Assembly: GCA_963713275.1 (NCBI GenBank)
Contig: CAVQLG010000011.1
Location: forward strand, 124,001 to 188,000
Direction of reading: 5' to 3'
Origin: CAIWHR01 sp963713275
GTDB lineage: Bacteria > Pseudomonadota > Gammaproteobacteria > Burkholderiales > Casimicrobiaceae
DNA length: 64,000 nt
The notes under the pieces were generated by a model. That model worked only from the letters and a program-made list of their open reading frames with translations. It was not told the origin of the DNA and made no database searches. Position 1 is the first letter of the stretch. The number at the start of each line of letters is the position of its first letter. A program made the translations under genes and the position numbers. Positions 1 to 7,768 of this stretch are shown here, piece by piece.

Positions 1-188
1 AGAATGGCGAGCTCGCGCGGCGCGTTGGCATCGCGTTTCGAGCGCCGGTACGCGCCCGCGAGGACGTCGGCGACGAACCCCGCCTCTTCAGGGTGCAGCC
101 CGTGCGCGCGCACATAATCGGCGAGCGGCAGCGGGTTGCCGGCGCGGTGCTCCATTTCGGCCTGCAAGAGTGCCGCGTCGGTCGCCAT
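1..188 (-). CDS. Hypothetical protein, partial, coupled to the integrase gene
   Basis: A leftward frame of 62 complete codons starts at ATG 188-186 and runs off the left edge without a stop. Its start overlaps the natural stop of the integrase frame in a TGATG junction, so the two genes are probably translated together and belong to the same integrated element. The visible part is an acidic-to-basic helical sequence (it begins MATDAALLQAEMEH) with no motif I recognise. A role as an excisionase or other recombination partner is possible from position alone but nothing in the sequence shows it. Confidence 0.5.
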   Translation of the reverse strand, partial: MATDAALLQAEMEHRAGNPLPLADYVRAHGLHPEEAGFVADVLAGAYRRSKRDANAPRELAI

Positions 189-1620
189 CAGCGACTACGC
201 AGCGGCAGCACGTTGTCGGCCGGCGCGGTTTCGAGAGAGGCGCCCCAGGCTTCGAGCGCTGCGCCTTTTCGTCCATGTAGTCGTGCCGATCATAGCTGCG
301 CTGCTGCACCCCGAGCCCGTGCGAGAGGATTTGCGCCCTCGCCTCGCGCGAGATTCCCAGCGCCGCAAGCCGCGTTTCGCAGGTCCGCCGAATGTCGCGC
401 AGCTGGAACGGTGCGCGGATGATCCGCTCGCCCTCCGGCTTGGCGGCTAGAGTCACGGCGATGTCGCCCACCTCGTGCGCTAGGGTCATCGGCGTAACGG
501 CGGCCGATCCGTGCGACGAAAACAGCCAGCGCGGGCCGTCGCCGCCGCGCTTTGCGCGCTGCTTGTCGGCGCGTGCGATGCAGCGCTGCACTACCTCGAG
601 CGTGGGATCGGTGAGCGGCAGGACGTGCGCCCGGGGTTGCTGCCGCCGGCCCTTCGCATCGAACAGGCGCAGCGTCCGCGCCGTCACATCAACGTCGGCC
701 ACGGTCGCCCGTAGCAGCTGTGCCGTACGCTGCCCGCCGAGCAGCAGCCCGAGCAGCAGCGCATCGCGGATCGGCGAATCCGGCCGTGCCTTGACCGCGG
801 CGTAGTATGCGCGCAGCTCCGGCTCGCTCAAGGCGCGCTCTAGCGTTCGGTTGAACTTGGCGAACGTGCCCGTGGCGGCGAACGGGTTGGCCTCGACGGC
901 GAACGGTATGAACGCCGCGGCCACGGTCGAATCGACTTCGGTCTTGACGGCAAGCGCGAACGCGGCCGCCCCGAAGCTGCGCAGCTTGCCGGCGGTGCGC
1001 CCGTGGCCCGCCTCGACCAGCGGGCGCAGCAGCGCGGCCGCGTCGCGCGTTGTGATCTCACGGGCGGGCTTCTGTGCGAGCTCCGGCGCCGCTAGGGTAA
1101 CGTGATTGCGGACGGTGTTTGCGACGTCGTAAGCGCTGGCCTTGCCGGCTTGGCGCAGGTGCGCGACGTACACGTCGAGCAGAGCCTGTAGCGTTAGCCG
1201 GCCGGCCTCCTCGGTGGCCTTCCGCGCAACCTCGGCCCGCTGCCGTTCCGCCTCCTCAGCGGCTTGCCGCTTCGCCTCGGTGCGCACGCGCTGCGCCTCC
1301 TCGTACGCCCGGACGTCGCGGCTTTCCGGTTGCCGGTAGAGCGCCGCCTTCGCTGCCACAGCCGCGCGGGCAGCGGGTAGCATTAGCCCGCCGGTGCCTT
1401 CGCCGGCGAGCGGCCCCAAGGCGATGCGCGCTGTGTGGCCATCCGCTGTGCTGTACCGCCAAAACCAGCGCGCCGAGCCGCTGGGGTGCGCGTACAGCTG
1501 CAGCCCGCCATGCGAGCGCGGGATCGCGCCGTCGGCGGTCCAGGTCGGCTTGCCGGTTCGTTTCGCCCGGGCGAGCGCTGCCCGAATGCCCACTTCGGTG
1601 AGAATCTTTCGCGCCGCCAT
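188..1620 (-). CDS. Tyrosine recombinase / phage-type integrase (frameshifted near its C-terminus)
   Basis: Site-specific recombinase that would integrate and excise the element to its left. The N-terminus (about residues 1-100) looks like the arm-binding DUF4102-type domain of tRNA-targeting integrases (GLQLYAHPSGSARWFWRY), followed by a helical core-binding region and a catalytic domain with GGQRTAQLL (first Arg), DIRRTCETRLAALG (second Arg; the usual preceding His is Arg) and the Tyr region QRSYDRHDY. Immediately after YDRHDYMDEK the frame changes at a T4 run on the plus strand (266-269). Restoring one base gives a family-like ending ALEAWGASLE and a stop at 190-188, a protein of about 477 residues; unrestored, the frame runs on to 88 with an unrelated Arg-rich tail. 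Either an assembly error or a real inactivation. The gene lies about 200 bp from the att site at 1816-1859. Confidence 0.85.
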
Positions 1621-2032
1621 GTCCGCCCTTTACGCAGTCCGTAGGCGGGGCGCGCGCCAGCCGTTTGCCAGTTACTTGCCAGTTTGCCCCCCACTTCTGC
1701 CTCGACTGTACCATAAGCCGCTGGACTACGGATAGAAATAAAGTTATGACTTATTTGCTTAAATGTGGCGGTTGGTATGTATGGCGACGTCTAGCGTGAA
1801 CGGGTATTTGCGGATTTGTAATCAGTAGGTCGGAGGTTCGACTCCTCTCAACAGCACCAGCGAACCCGTCGGGGCCGGCAACCTGGCACGTTGTCCGGCC
1901 CGCCTCGTTATCGAGGCCCGCCCTCGGTCGGGTGCACTCGACTCGCCGTTTGGGCGCCGCGCGCTGGCAGTCGTATACTCGAAGCCGCGCAGACACCGTC
2001 TCCTCGCGGATGTTGCTCACCGGCCACGACTC
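1621..2032. other. Gene-free junction region between integrated element and chromosome
   Basis: No convincing gene is seen here. It holds the integrase upstream region and the tRNA-derived att sequence at 1816-1859. A leftward open frame crosses the att site (its translation contains the string VERSRTSDLL, a known artefact of translating tRNA 3' ends), so it is not a gene. Confidence 0.6.
1816..1859 (+). repeat. Attachment-site remnant: 3' part of a tRNA-Thr(TGT) gene
   Basis: The sequence from TTGTAATC to the terminal CCA reproduces the anticodon loop (TGT), variable loop, T arm (GGAGG-TTCGACT-CCTCT) and acceptor 3' strand (CAACAGC-A-CCA) of a tRNA-Thr. The 5' half is absent: nothing upstream pairs with the acceptor strand, and the sequence changes abruptly before 1815. 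This is what the displaced 3' end of a tRNA looks like after an element integrates into it. With an integrase gene 200 bp away, I infer that the element lies to the left and that the intact tRNA is at its other end, outside the window. Confidence 0.75.
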
Positions 2033-2227
2033 ATGCCCGCCCCGCTGTGCCCCCTCTGTGGCGAGCCCGTCCAACGCACCCATCGCCGACCGATCGACCG
2101 GGTGCTCAGCATCTTCTGCCCGGTGCGACGCTACCGCTGCAAGCAGTTTCGTTGCGGCTGGGAAGGAACGCTCAAGCACGGCACGAACCCCTGGCGGTGG
2201 GCGAACTTGCGGTTCTGGAGGCGCTAG
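2033..2227 (+). CDS. Small zinc-ribbon-like conserved hypothetical protein
   Basis: A 64-residue protein with a CPLCG motif near the N-terminus and a second Cys pair, YRCKQFRCGWEG, near the middle, separated by a basic stretch RRPIDRVLS. This spacing would suit one zinc ribbon made by two Cys pairs. Short proteins with this layout are common conserved hypotheticals in betaproteobacteria; their function is unknown. It is the first chromosomal gene after the att site and stands alone. The ATG at 2033 is the only good start; no strong ribosome binding site is evident. Confidence 0.55.
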   Translation: MPAPLCPLCGEPVQRTHRRPIDRVLSIFCPVRRYRCKQFRCGWEGTLKHGTNPWRWANLRFWRR

Positions 2228-2355
2228 CAGCCTCGCGGTCCAAGGGTAGGTCGACCGCGCCAGTCCGGCGCACCGCGGGCGGTGTTGTACGCTTCAGAGC
2301 GCTTACCACCATTCTGGGCAAAGTTTGACCTGGGTCGAACTTTCACCGCCGTGAA

Positions 2356-2370
2356 TGTCCTAAAAGGACA
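2356..2370. promoter_or_regulatory. Perfect inverted repeat, possible operator
   Basis: TGTCC-TAAAA-GGACA is a perfect 5-bp inverted repeat with a 5-bp AT-rich centre, 29 bp upstream of the start of the small membrane-protein gene. A TTGACC element lies at 2325-2330 but no well-spaced -10 is apparent. The symmetry and position fit a dimeric regulator site; which regulator is unknown. Confidence 0.35.
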
Positions 2371-2399
2371 ATGGTAGAGTGTCGAGGGAGTACTCGCGA

Positions 2400-2573
2400 A
2401 TGGACATCAGCTTCGGATGGGTCGTCTTGGGCCTTGTCATCTGGGCGCTGGGCTCGGTGGTGGCGTTCGCGCTCTTCTCGATGGCCCGCGAGCAGGATCG
2501 CGCGGCGCGGCACGAGGAGCGGGAGATCGTGCCCTACTCGGACGTGACGATCACCAACATCACCGGCAGTTAG
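2400..2573 (+). CDS. Small single-pass membrane protein, unknown function
   Basis: A 57-residue protein. Residues about 6-28 (WVVLGLVIWALGSVVAFALF) form one strong transmembrane helix; the rest is a charged tail (REQDRAARHEEREIV) and a polar C-terminus. I chose ATG 2400 rather than the in-frame GTG at 2379 because GAGGGAG at 2384-2390 lies 9 nt before it. A perfect inverted repeat upstream (2356-2370) suggests regulated expression. I do not recognise a family. Confidence 0.55.
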   Translation: MDISFGWVVLGLVIWALGSVVAFALFSMAREQDRAARHEEREIVPYSDVTITNITGS

Positions 2574-2578
2574 CAGCC

Positions 2579-2606
2579 AACCCGACCCCTCGCACGGTGC
2601 GGGTTT
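2579..2606 (+). terminator. Weak possible terminator after the small membrane protein
   Basis: AACCCG at 2579-2584 pairs with CGGGTT at 2600-2605 around a 15-nt loop that itself contains CGCAC/GTGCG, directly after the stop codon. The T tract is only three bases, so intrinsic termination would be weak. Confidence 0.3.
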
Positions 2607-2719
2607 GAGGCGCGCGCGCGCGGAGCGACCCCGAAGCCGGGTGGGGGTTCGCGGCGGGGCCGGTGCGGTGACATCGCGGCGCTCGGCGCGACGGTCGAGG
2701 GGGCGGCTCGCCGCGTCGC

Positions 2720-5700
2720 TCAAGCGCCGGCAAGGATCGCGCCGAGCCATTGCGCCGTCAGCCTCTCCTGCACCGCGTTCTGCTTGAGCCTCGCGTCGAG
2801 ACCGGAGAAATCCACGCGGTCTAGCGGCTGGTCCTGATTGAAGCAGGAGAAGACGTAGCTCACCTTTCCCGTGTCCGGGTCGCGGTGCGGCTGCAGGCAC
2901 TGCGCGCAGATCTCCTTCATCATGCACTGCATCGGCGAGTTGATCGAGCCCAGCGCTCGGTGGCTTGGCTTGAGATAGGGTGCGAGCACCGAATGCCGTG
3001 CGGCGCCCACGGCCGCCATCATCCGGTCGGAACCGATGACGATGACGCGATCGCAGGCGGACAGCGCGGGCGCCGGCGCCCCCAGCTCACCGGCCCCGTA
3101 CGCACGCATCGCGTCGACGATGTTGCCGACGAAGCTCCTGTCCTGCCCTCGCCGCGGCGGGAAACCCGGACCCTCGTCGCAGCACCACACGACGGTGTCG
3201 GCGGCCGCCTCGATGTCGTCCACCTTGTAGCGGTCGACGACTCTCTTGTAGCCGGCGAAATAGAGCACGCGAGACCCCGCGCGCCGGAAGGCCTGCCCGA
3301 TCGAGAACAGGACGGCGTTGCCGAGCCCGCCGCCGACCAGCAGCACGGTCTCTCCGGCCGCGATCTCGGTCGGCGCTCCGGTGGGTCCCATCAGCACGAC
3401 GGGCTCGCCGGGCTGCAGCGTCGCGCAGAGGTTCGACGAGCCGCCCATCTCCAGGACGATCGTCGATACGAGCCCCTCTTCGCGATCGACCCAGGCCCCG
3501 GTCACCGCCAACCCCTCCATGGTGAGGCGTGTACCTTGAACGCGGTGCGCGAGCACCTCGTAGTTCTGCAGCCGGTAGAACTGCCCCGGCTCGAATCGCC
3601 GGGCGGCGGCCGGGGCGCGAACGACGACCTCGACGATCGTCGGCGTCAGGCGTTCGACGCGAACGACGGTCGCCCGCAGCAGGTCGTCGAGCCGGGCGAA
3701 GAAGACCGGGTCGGCGTCTGCCGAGGCCGGCAGCCGCCGGGCCAGGACGCGGGAGACGATCGGGTAGCCGAGCCTGGCGCTGCCCATCGCCTTGACGACG
3801 TTGCCGAAGAAGGAGGGATGCAGGTCGCCGAAAAAGCTCGTCGCCCTGCCGTCGGTGCGGATCGCGGTGAGCACCGCCGGCCGCGCCGGCTTGGCGAGAC
3901 CCATGACGGGGACCACGGGCACCCCGTCCTCGTCGAGCAGGCGGAAGTACTTGCCGCCGAGGGCGAAGTGCGCACCGTCCTCGCGGGCGAGCACGGTGTT
4001 GGGCGAGGTGCCCGCCGCGATCAGGATCGTGCGCGCCGGCAGCGTCGTCGGCACCGGATCCGACGCGGTGCCGTCGGCCGCGAACCGCCGCGCAGCGACG
4101 CGCAGCCCCGACGCATGGCCGTGGGCATCGACCTCCACGGCCAGCGGTGTCAGTCCCTCGGCGAAGCGGATGCCCTCCTCCAGCGCCTTCTCGATCTCCT
4201 CGTGGTTCAGCGTGTACGAGGGGCTGTCAACGAGCCGCTTGCGGTACGCGATCGTTGCCCCTCCCCATTGCTGCAGGCGTTCGACGATCCGCGGCGCGCG
4301 GCCTTCGGCCCGCGCCGCGGCCCGCTCCTGCCGCAACGCCCGCGCGTGGTCGAGGAATTCGCCGGCGATGGCCCGTTCCTCGTCGGTCCAGCCGGCCTCG
4401 ACGGCCGCCGGCCCCTTGCGCGCCGCGAGGAACTCGTAGCGCGCCAGGAACTTCTCGACCTGCACCGGATAGTAGGCGAGCGACTCGGTCGCCGTGTCGA
4501 CGGCCGTCAGCCCGCCGCCGACGACGACGACCGGCAGGCGCACCTGCATGTTCGCCACCGAGTCGCGCTTCGCGGCGCCGGTGAGCTGCAACGCCATCAG
4601 GAAGTCCGACGCCGTGCGCACGCCACGGGCAAGGCCGTTGGGCAGGTCGAGCACGGTCGGGCGTCCCGCGCCCATCGCCAGCGCGACGTGGTCGAAGCCG
4701 AGGGCGAACGCGCCCTCGACGTCGAGCGTGCCGCCGAAGCGGGTGCCGCCGTACAGCGCGAAACGGTCGCGCCGCTGCAGCAGCAGGCGCACGATCTTGA
4801 GGAAGTTCTTGTCCCAGCGAACCGTGATGCCGTACTCGGCGACGCCGCCGAAGCCCGCCATCACCCGGTCGTCGAGCGGCTCGACGAGCGTCGCGGCGTC
4901 ACGGACCGGCTTGAACGGCGTGCGAGCGCCGGCGATCGTCACCCCCGCGAGGTCCTCGGGGAGAGGCTCGATCTTGAGACCGTCGATGCCGACCACCGTG
5001 TGGCCGTCGTTCATCAGGAAGTGCGCCAGCGTGAAGCCGGCCGGCCCCATGCCGACGACCAGCACGCGCTTGCCCGTCGGCGCAGCCGGCACGGGCTGCC
5101 GCAGGTTGAGCGGGTTCCAGCGCGTCAGCAGCGAGTAGATCTCGAAGCCCCAGGGCAGCGCCAGCACGTCCTTCAGGACCCGCGTTTCGGCCTGGGGAAT
5201 GTCGACGGGGTCGGTCTTCTGGTAGATGCACGACTTCATGCAGTCGTTGCAGATCCGGTGTCCGGTCGCCGCAACCAGCGGATTGTCAACGCAGATCATC
5301 GCCAGGGCGCCCAGCGGCACGCCTTGGGCGCGCAGCTTGTGGAACTCGGAGATCTTCTCCTCCAGCGGGCAGCCGGCGAGCGTGACGCCGAACGGGCTCT
5401 TCTTGAACGGGTTGGCGGGCACCGAGCCGGCGGCCGGTTTCTTCTCGGGCAGGCCGTGCGAGCAGGAGTCCTTGCCCTGCTCGTGACACCAGATGCAGTA
5501 GTGCGACTGGTCGAGCGCGGCGACGAGGTCCATCCCGGGGTCGGTCAGCGCGAAACCCTCGCGCCGGCGGAGGTGGTCGCCGGCGAGCTTCCACGCCGGC
5601 ACGTCGTGGACCGACGTCTCCTGCAGCGGCACGAGCCTCATGGGGTCGAGCTTGCGCGGCGCGCGGAACAGCACGCCGCCGCGGTGGTCGGCGCGCCCGG

Positions 5701-6250
5701 CCTCGGTGTGGGCCGCCCAGGCCGCATAGCGCAGCGCGAGGTCGAGGGCGGCGGCATTGCCCACCTCGTCCTGCTGCCAGCGCGTCACCGCCTGCGCCAG
5801 CGCGAGCTCGCCGTCGCTGCCGGTCACCGGGCCGCCGACGGCTGCCTCGAGCTTCCGGCGCAGCGCGGGGCCGTCGAATCCCGCCGCCACGCCGGCCGGG
5901 TAGGCGTTCATCGCCTTGCGCTGGACGAACAGGCGCTTGACCGAGTACAACGGCGCGAGTTCGTGGTGGCGCGCGGCGAGCGCCCGCGCTTCGGCCTCGA
6001 TCCCGAACAGCGCGACGAGAAAGTCCTCGAGGTGCGGGGCGAGCGCGAGGAGCAGCGCCGACTCGTCTTTCGGCGCGAGCTGCGAAGGGTTCCCGCGCCC
6101 CGCGACGAGCCGTTCCAGCAACGCCGCGTCCGCGATCCGCAGGTGGGTGGCGAACAGTGCGTCGATACGCGCGATCCCCTCGTCGCTGTAGAGATCGGGA
6201 AAGGTGAGACCGTGGGACAGCGCAAGGTCGGCGGAGGCAGCGGCGGGCAT
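2720..6250 (-). CDS. Large Fe-S flavoprotein oxidoreductase, GltD-like module fused to a PyrK/NfnA-like electron-transfer module
   Basis: A 1176-residue cytoplasmic protein. Residues 1 to about 240 are of unknown type. About 250-265 and 330-342 carry Cys clusters (YCIWCHEQGKDSC and ICNDCMKSC) like the Fe-S region ahead of GltD-type oxidoreductases. Near 393 is an FAD-binding VLVVGMGPAG motif and near 573 an NAD(P)-type VVVVGGGLTAVD. From about 880 a ferredoxin-reductase-like module follows (PGQFYRLQNY; GGGLGNAVLF near 970), ending in a PyrK-like 2Fe-2S cluster of four Cys (MQC, ICAQC, VFSC; about 1105-1135). This order matches the two subunits of NADH-dependent ferredoxin:NADP oxidoreductase joined in one chain; the true substrate is not known. 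I chose ATG 6250 because conserved-looking sequence begins there; a TAAAAT -10-like element lies at 6335-6330. It diverges from an ABC transporter operon. Confidence 0.8.
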   Translation of the reverse strand: MPAAASADLALSHGLTFPDLYSDEGIARIDALFATHLRIADAALLERLVAGRGNPSQLAPKDESALLLALAPHLEDFLVALFGIEAEARALAARHHELAPLYSVKRLFVQRKAMNAYPAGVAAGFDGPALRRKLEAAVGGPVTGSDGELALAQAVTRWQQDEVGNAAALDLALRYAAWAAHTEAGRADHRGGVLFRAPRKLDPMRLVPLQETSVHDVPAWKLAGDHLRRREGFALTDPGMDLVAALDQSHYCIWCHEQGKDSCSHGLPEKKPAAGSVPANPFKKSPFGVTLAGCPLEEKISEFHKLRAQGVPLGALAMICVDNPLVAATGHRICNDCMKSCIYQKTDPVDIPQAETRVLKDVLALPWGFEIYSLLTRWNPLNLRQPVPAAPTGKRVLVVGMGPAGFTLAHFLMNDGHTVVGIDGLKIEPLPEDLAGVTIAGARTPFKPVRDAATLVEPLDDRVMAGFGGVAEYGITVRWDKNFLKIVRLLLQRRDRFALYGGTRFGGTLDVEGAFALGFDHVALAMGAGRPTVLDLPNGLARGVRTASDFLMALQLTGAAKRDSVANMQVRLPVVVVGGGLTAVDTATESLAYYPVQVEKFLARYEFLAARKGPAAVEAGWTDEERAIAGEFLDHARALRQERAAARAEGRAPRIVERLQQWGGATIAYRKRLVDSPSYTLNHEEIEKALEEGIRFAEGLTPLAVEVDAHGHASGLRVAARRFAADGTASDPVPTTLPARTILIAAGTSPNTVLAREDGAHFALGGKYFRLLDEDGVPVVPVMGLAKPARPAVLTAIRTDGRATSFFGDLHPSFFGNVVKAMGSARLGYPIVSRVLARRLPASADADPVFFARLDDLLRATVVRVERLTPTIVEVVVRAPAAARRFEPGQFYRLQNYEVLAHRVQGTRLTMEGLAVTGAWVDREEGLVSTIVLEMGGSSNLCATLQPGEPVVLMGPTGAPTEIAAGETVLLVGGGLGNAVLFSIGQAFRRAGSRVLYFAGYKRVVDRYKVDDIEAAADTVVWCCDEGPGFPPRRGQDRSFVGNIVDAMRAYGAGELGAPAPALSACDRVIVIGSDRMMAAVGAARHSVLAPYLKPSHRALGSINSPMQCMMKEICAQCLQPHRDPDTGKVSYVFSCFNQDQPLDRVDFSGLDARLKQNAVQERLTAQWLGAILAGA

Positions 6251-6532
6251 GATCGGCGGGCGGGATGGGGCCGGCAGCAGGGTCCTGCCGCCAGGGAGCC
6301 AGGCGCCCGGCGTCACCGGGCACCGCGCTATTTTACCCCCTCGCATCCGCATGCGGCGGCCGACCGCACGCGAGCGGTACCCGGCTTGGCTCGCCCGGCA
6401 CCCGGCGGCCGGGTTTTCCGTAGAATGCGGTATCGCGCGCCTTCGTGTCCTGGCGACCCGCCCGGGAGTCAACGCTCGTGAACCGGTCCGCGTTATCGCG
6501 CTCCGGGGCCATGCCCATTCCTCGGAGCCTCA

Positions 6533-7735
6533 ATGAGCCTAGCCTACCCCCTGCGCCTCCTCGCCGCGGCCTTCGTCACCGCGGCGCTGCCGCTGATCGC
6601 TTCCGCCCAACCGATCAAGCTCGGTGAGCTCAACAGCTACAAGACGTTCCCGGCCTTTCTCGAACCTTACAAGAAGGGCATGGACCTGGCCGTCGAGGAG
6701 ATCAACGCCGCCGGCGGCGTCCTTGGCCGGCCGCTGGCGATCGTCTCGCGCGACGACAACGGCAACCCCGGGGACGCCGTCCGCGTCGCCGAGGAGCTCG
6801 TCACGCGCGAGAAGGTCACGCTGCTGATGGGCACCTTCGCGTCCAACGTCGGGCTCGCCGTCGCCGACCTCGCGAAGCAGCGCCGCATCCTGTTCATCGC
6901 CGCCGAGCCGCTGACCGACAAGATCGTCTGGGAGAACGGCAACCGCTACACCTTCCGTCTGCGCGCCTCGACCTACATGCAGACCGCGATGCTCGTGCCG
7001 GAAGCGGCGAAGCTGCGCAAGAAGCGGTGGGCGATCGTGTACCCCAACTACGAGTACGGCCAGTCCGCAACCCTGGCGTTCAAGAAGCAGCTGCTCGCGC
7101 TGCAGCCAGGGGGCATCGAGTTCATCGAGCAGGCCGTCCCGCTGGGCAAGATCGACGCCGGACCGGTCGTCCAGGCGCTCGCGGACGCCAAACCCGACGC
7201 GATCTTCTCGTCGCTGTTCGGCCCCGATCTCGCGCGCTTCGTGCGCGAGGGCGAGCTGCGCGGGCTGTTCCGCGACCGCCCGGTCTTCAACCTGCTCGGC
7301 GGCGAGCCCGAGTATCTCGACCCGCTGAAGGACGAGGCGCCCGTCGGCTGGTGGGTCACCGGCTACCCGTGGTACGCGATCGATACGCCGGCGCACCGCC
7401 GCTTCCGCGATGCCTACCAGGCGCGGTTCAAGGACTACCCGCGACTGGGTTCGGTGGTCGGCTACAGCGCGGTTCACGCGGCGGCTGCGGTGCTGCGCAA
7501 GGCGGGGTCGACCGACACCGAGAAGCTCGTCGCGGCAATGAAGGGTCTTACGTTCGAGACGCCGTTCGGCAAGGTGACCTTCCGGGCCCTGGACCACCAG
7601 TCGACGATGGGCGCGTACGTCGGCCGCACCGGGCTGCGCGAGGGCAAAGGCCAGATGATCGAATGGCGCTATGCCGACGGCAAGGACTACCTGCCTGCGG
7701 ACGACGCGGTGAGGGCGCTGCGCCCGGCCGACTGA
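6533..7735 (+). CDS. ABC transporter substrate-binding protein, branched-chain amino acid type
   Basis: A 400-residue periplasmic binding protein of the LivK-like (Peripla_BP_6) family. Residues 1-25 are a signal peptide (hydrophobic AAAFVTAALPLIASA, cleavage before QP). The mature part starts IKLGELNSYKTFPAFLEPYKKGMDLAVEEINAAGG-like and contains the family signatures GNPGDAVRVAEELV and LLMGTFASNVGLAVAD. It is first in an operon with a fused permease and one ATPase. A TAGAAT -10-like hexamer is at 6421-6426 without a good -35. The ligand cannot be told from sequence: relatives bind amino acids, amides, urea or aromatic compounds. Confidence 0.85.
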   Translation: MSLAYPLRLLAAAFVTAALPLIASAQPIKLGELNSYKTFPAFLEPYKKGMDLAVEEINAAGGVLGRPLAIVSRDDNGNPGDAVRVAEELVTREKVTLLMGTFASNVGLAVADLAKQRRILFIAAEPLTDKIVWENGNRYTFRLRASTYMQTAMLVPEAAKLRKKRWAIVYPNYEYGQSATLAFKKQLLALQPGGIEFIEQAVPLGKIDAGPVVQALADAKPDAIFSSLFGPDLARFVREGELRGLFRDRPVFNLLGGEPEYLDPLKDEAPVGWWVTGYPWYAIDTPAHRRFRDAYQARFKDYPRLGSVVGYSAVHAAAAVLRKAGSTDTEKLVAAMKGLTFETPFGKVTFRALDHQSTMGAYVGRTGLREGKGQMIEWRYADGKDYLPADDAVRALRPAD

Positions 7736-7768
7736 CGAGCGCCTGCGCTGGCGCCGGCGCAGCCCCGG

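Noticed and set aside
1740..1859. Complete tRNA gene
   Set aside because: Only the anticodon loop to CCA end is present; no D arm or 5' acceptor strand precedes it.
1751..2179. Leftward open frame crossing the att site
   Set aside because: It contains VERSRTSDLL, the typical translation of a tRNA 3' end, and has no ribosome binding site or other conserved sequence.
2885..6481. Very long rightward open frame (about 1200 codons) antisense to the Fe-S flavoprotein
   Set aside because: Its translation is Arg/His/Gly/Val-rich without motifs, as expected for the complement of a high-GC gene, while the opposite strand has clear cofactor motifs throughout.
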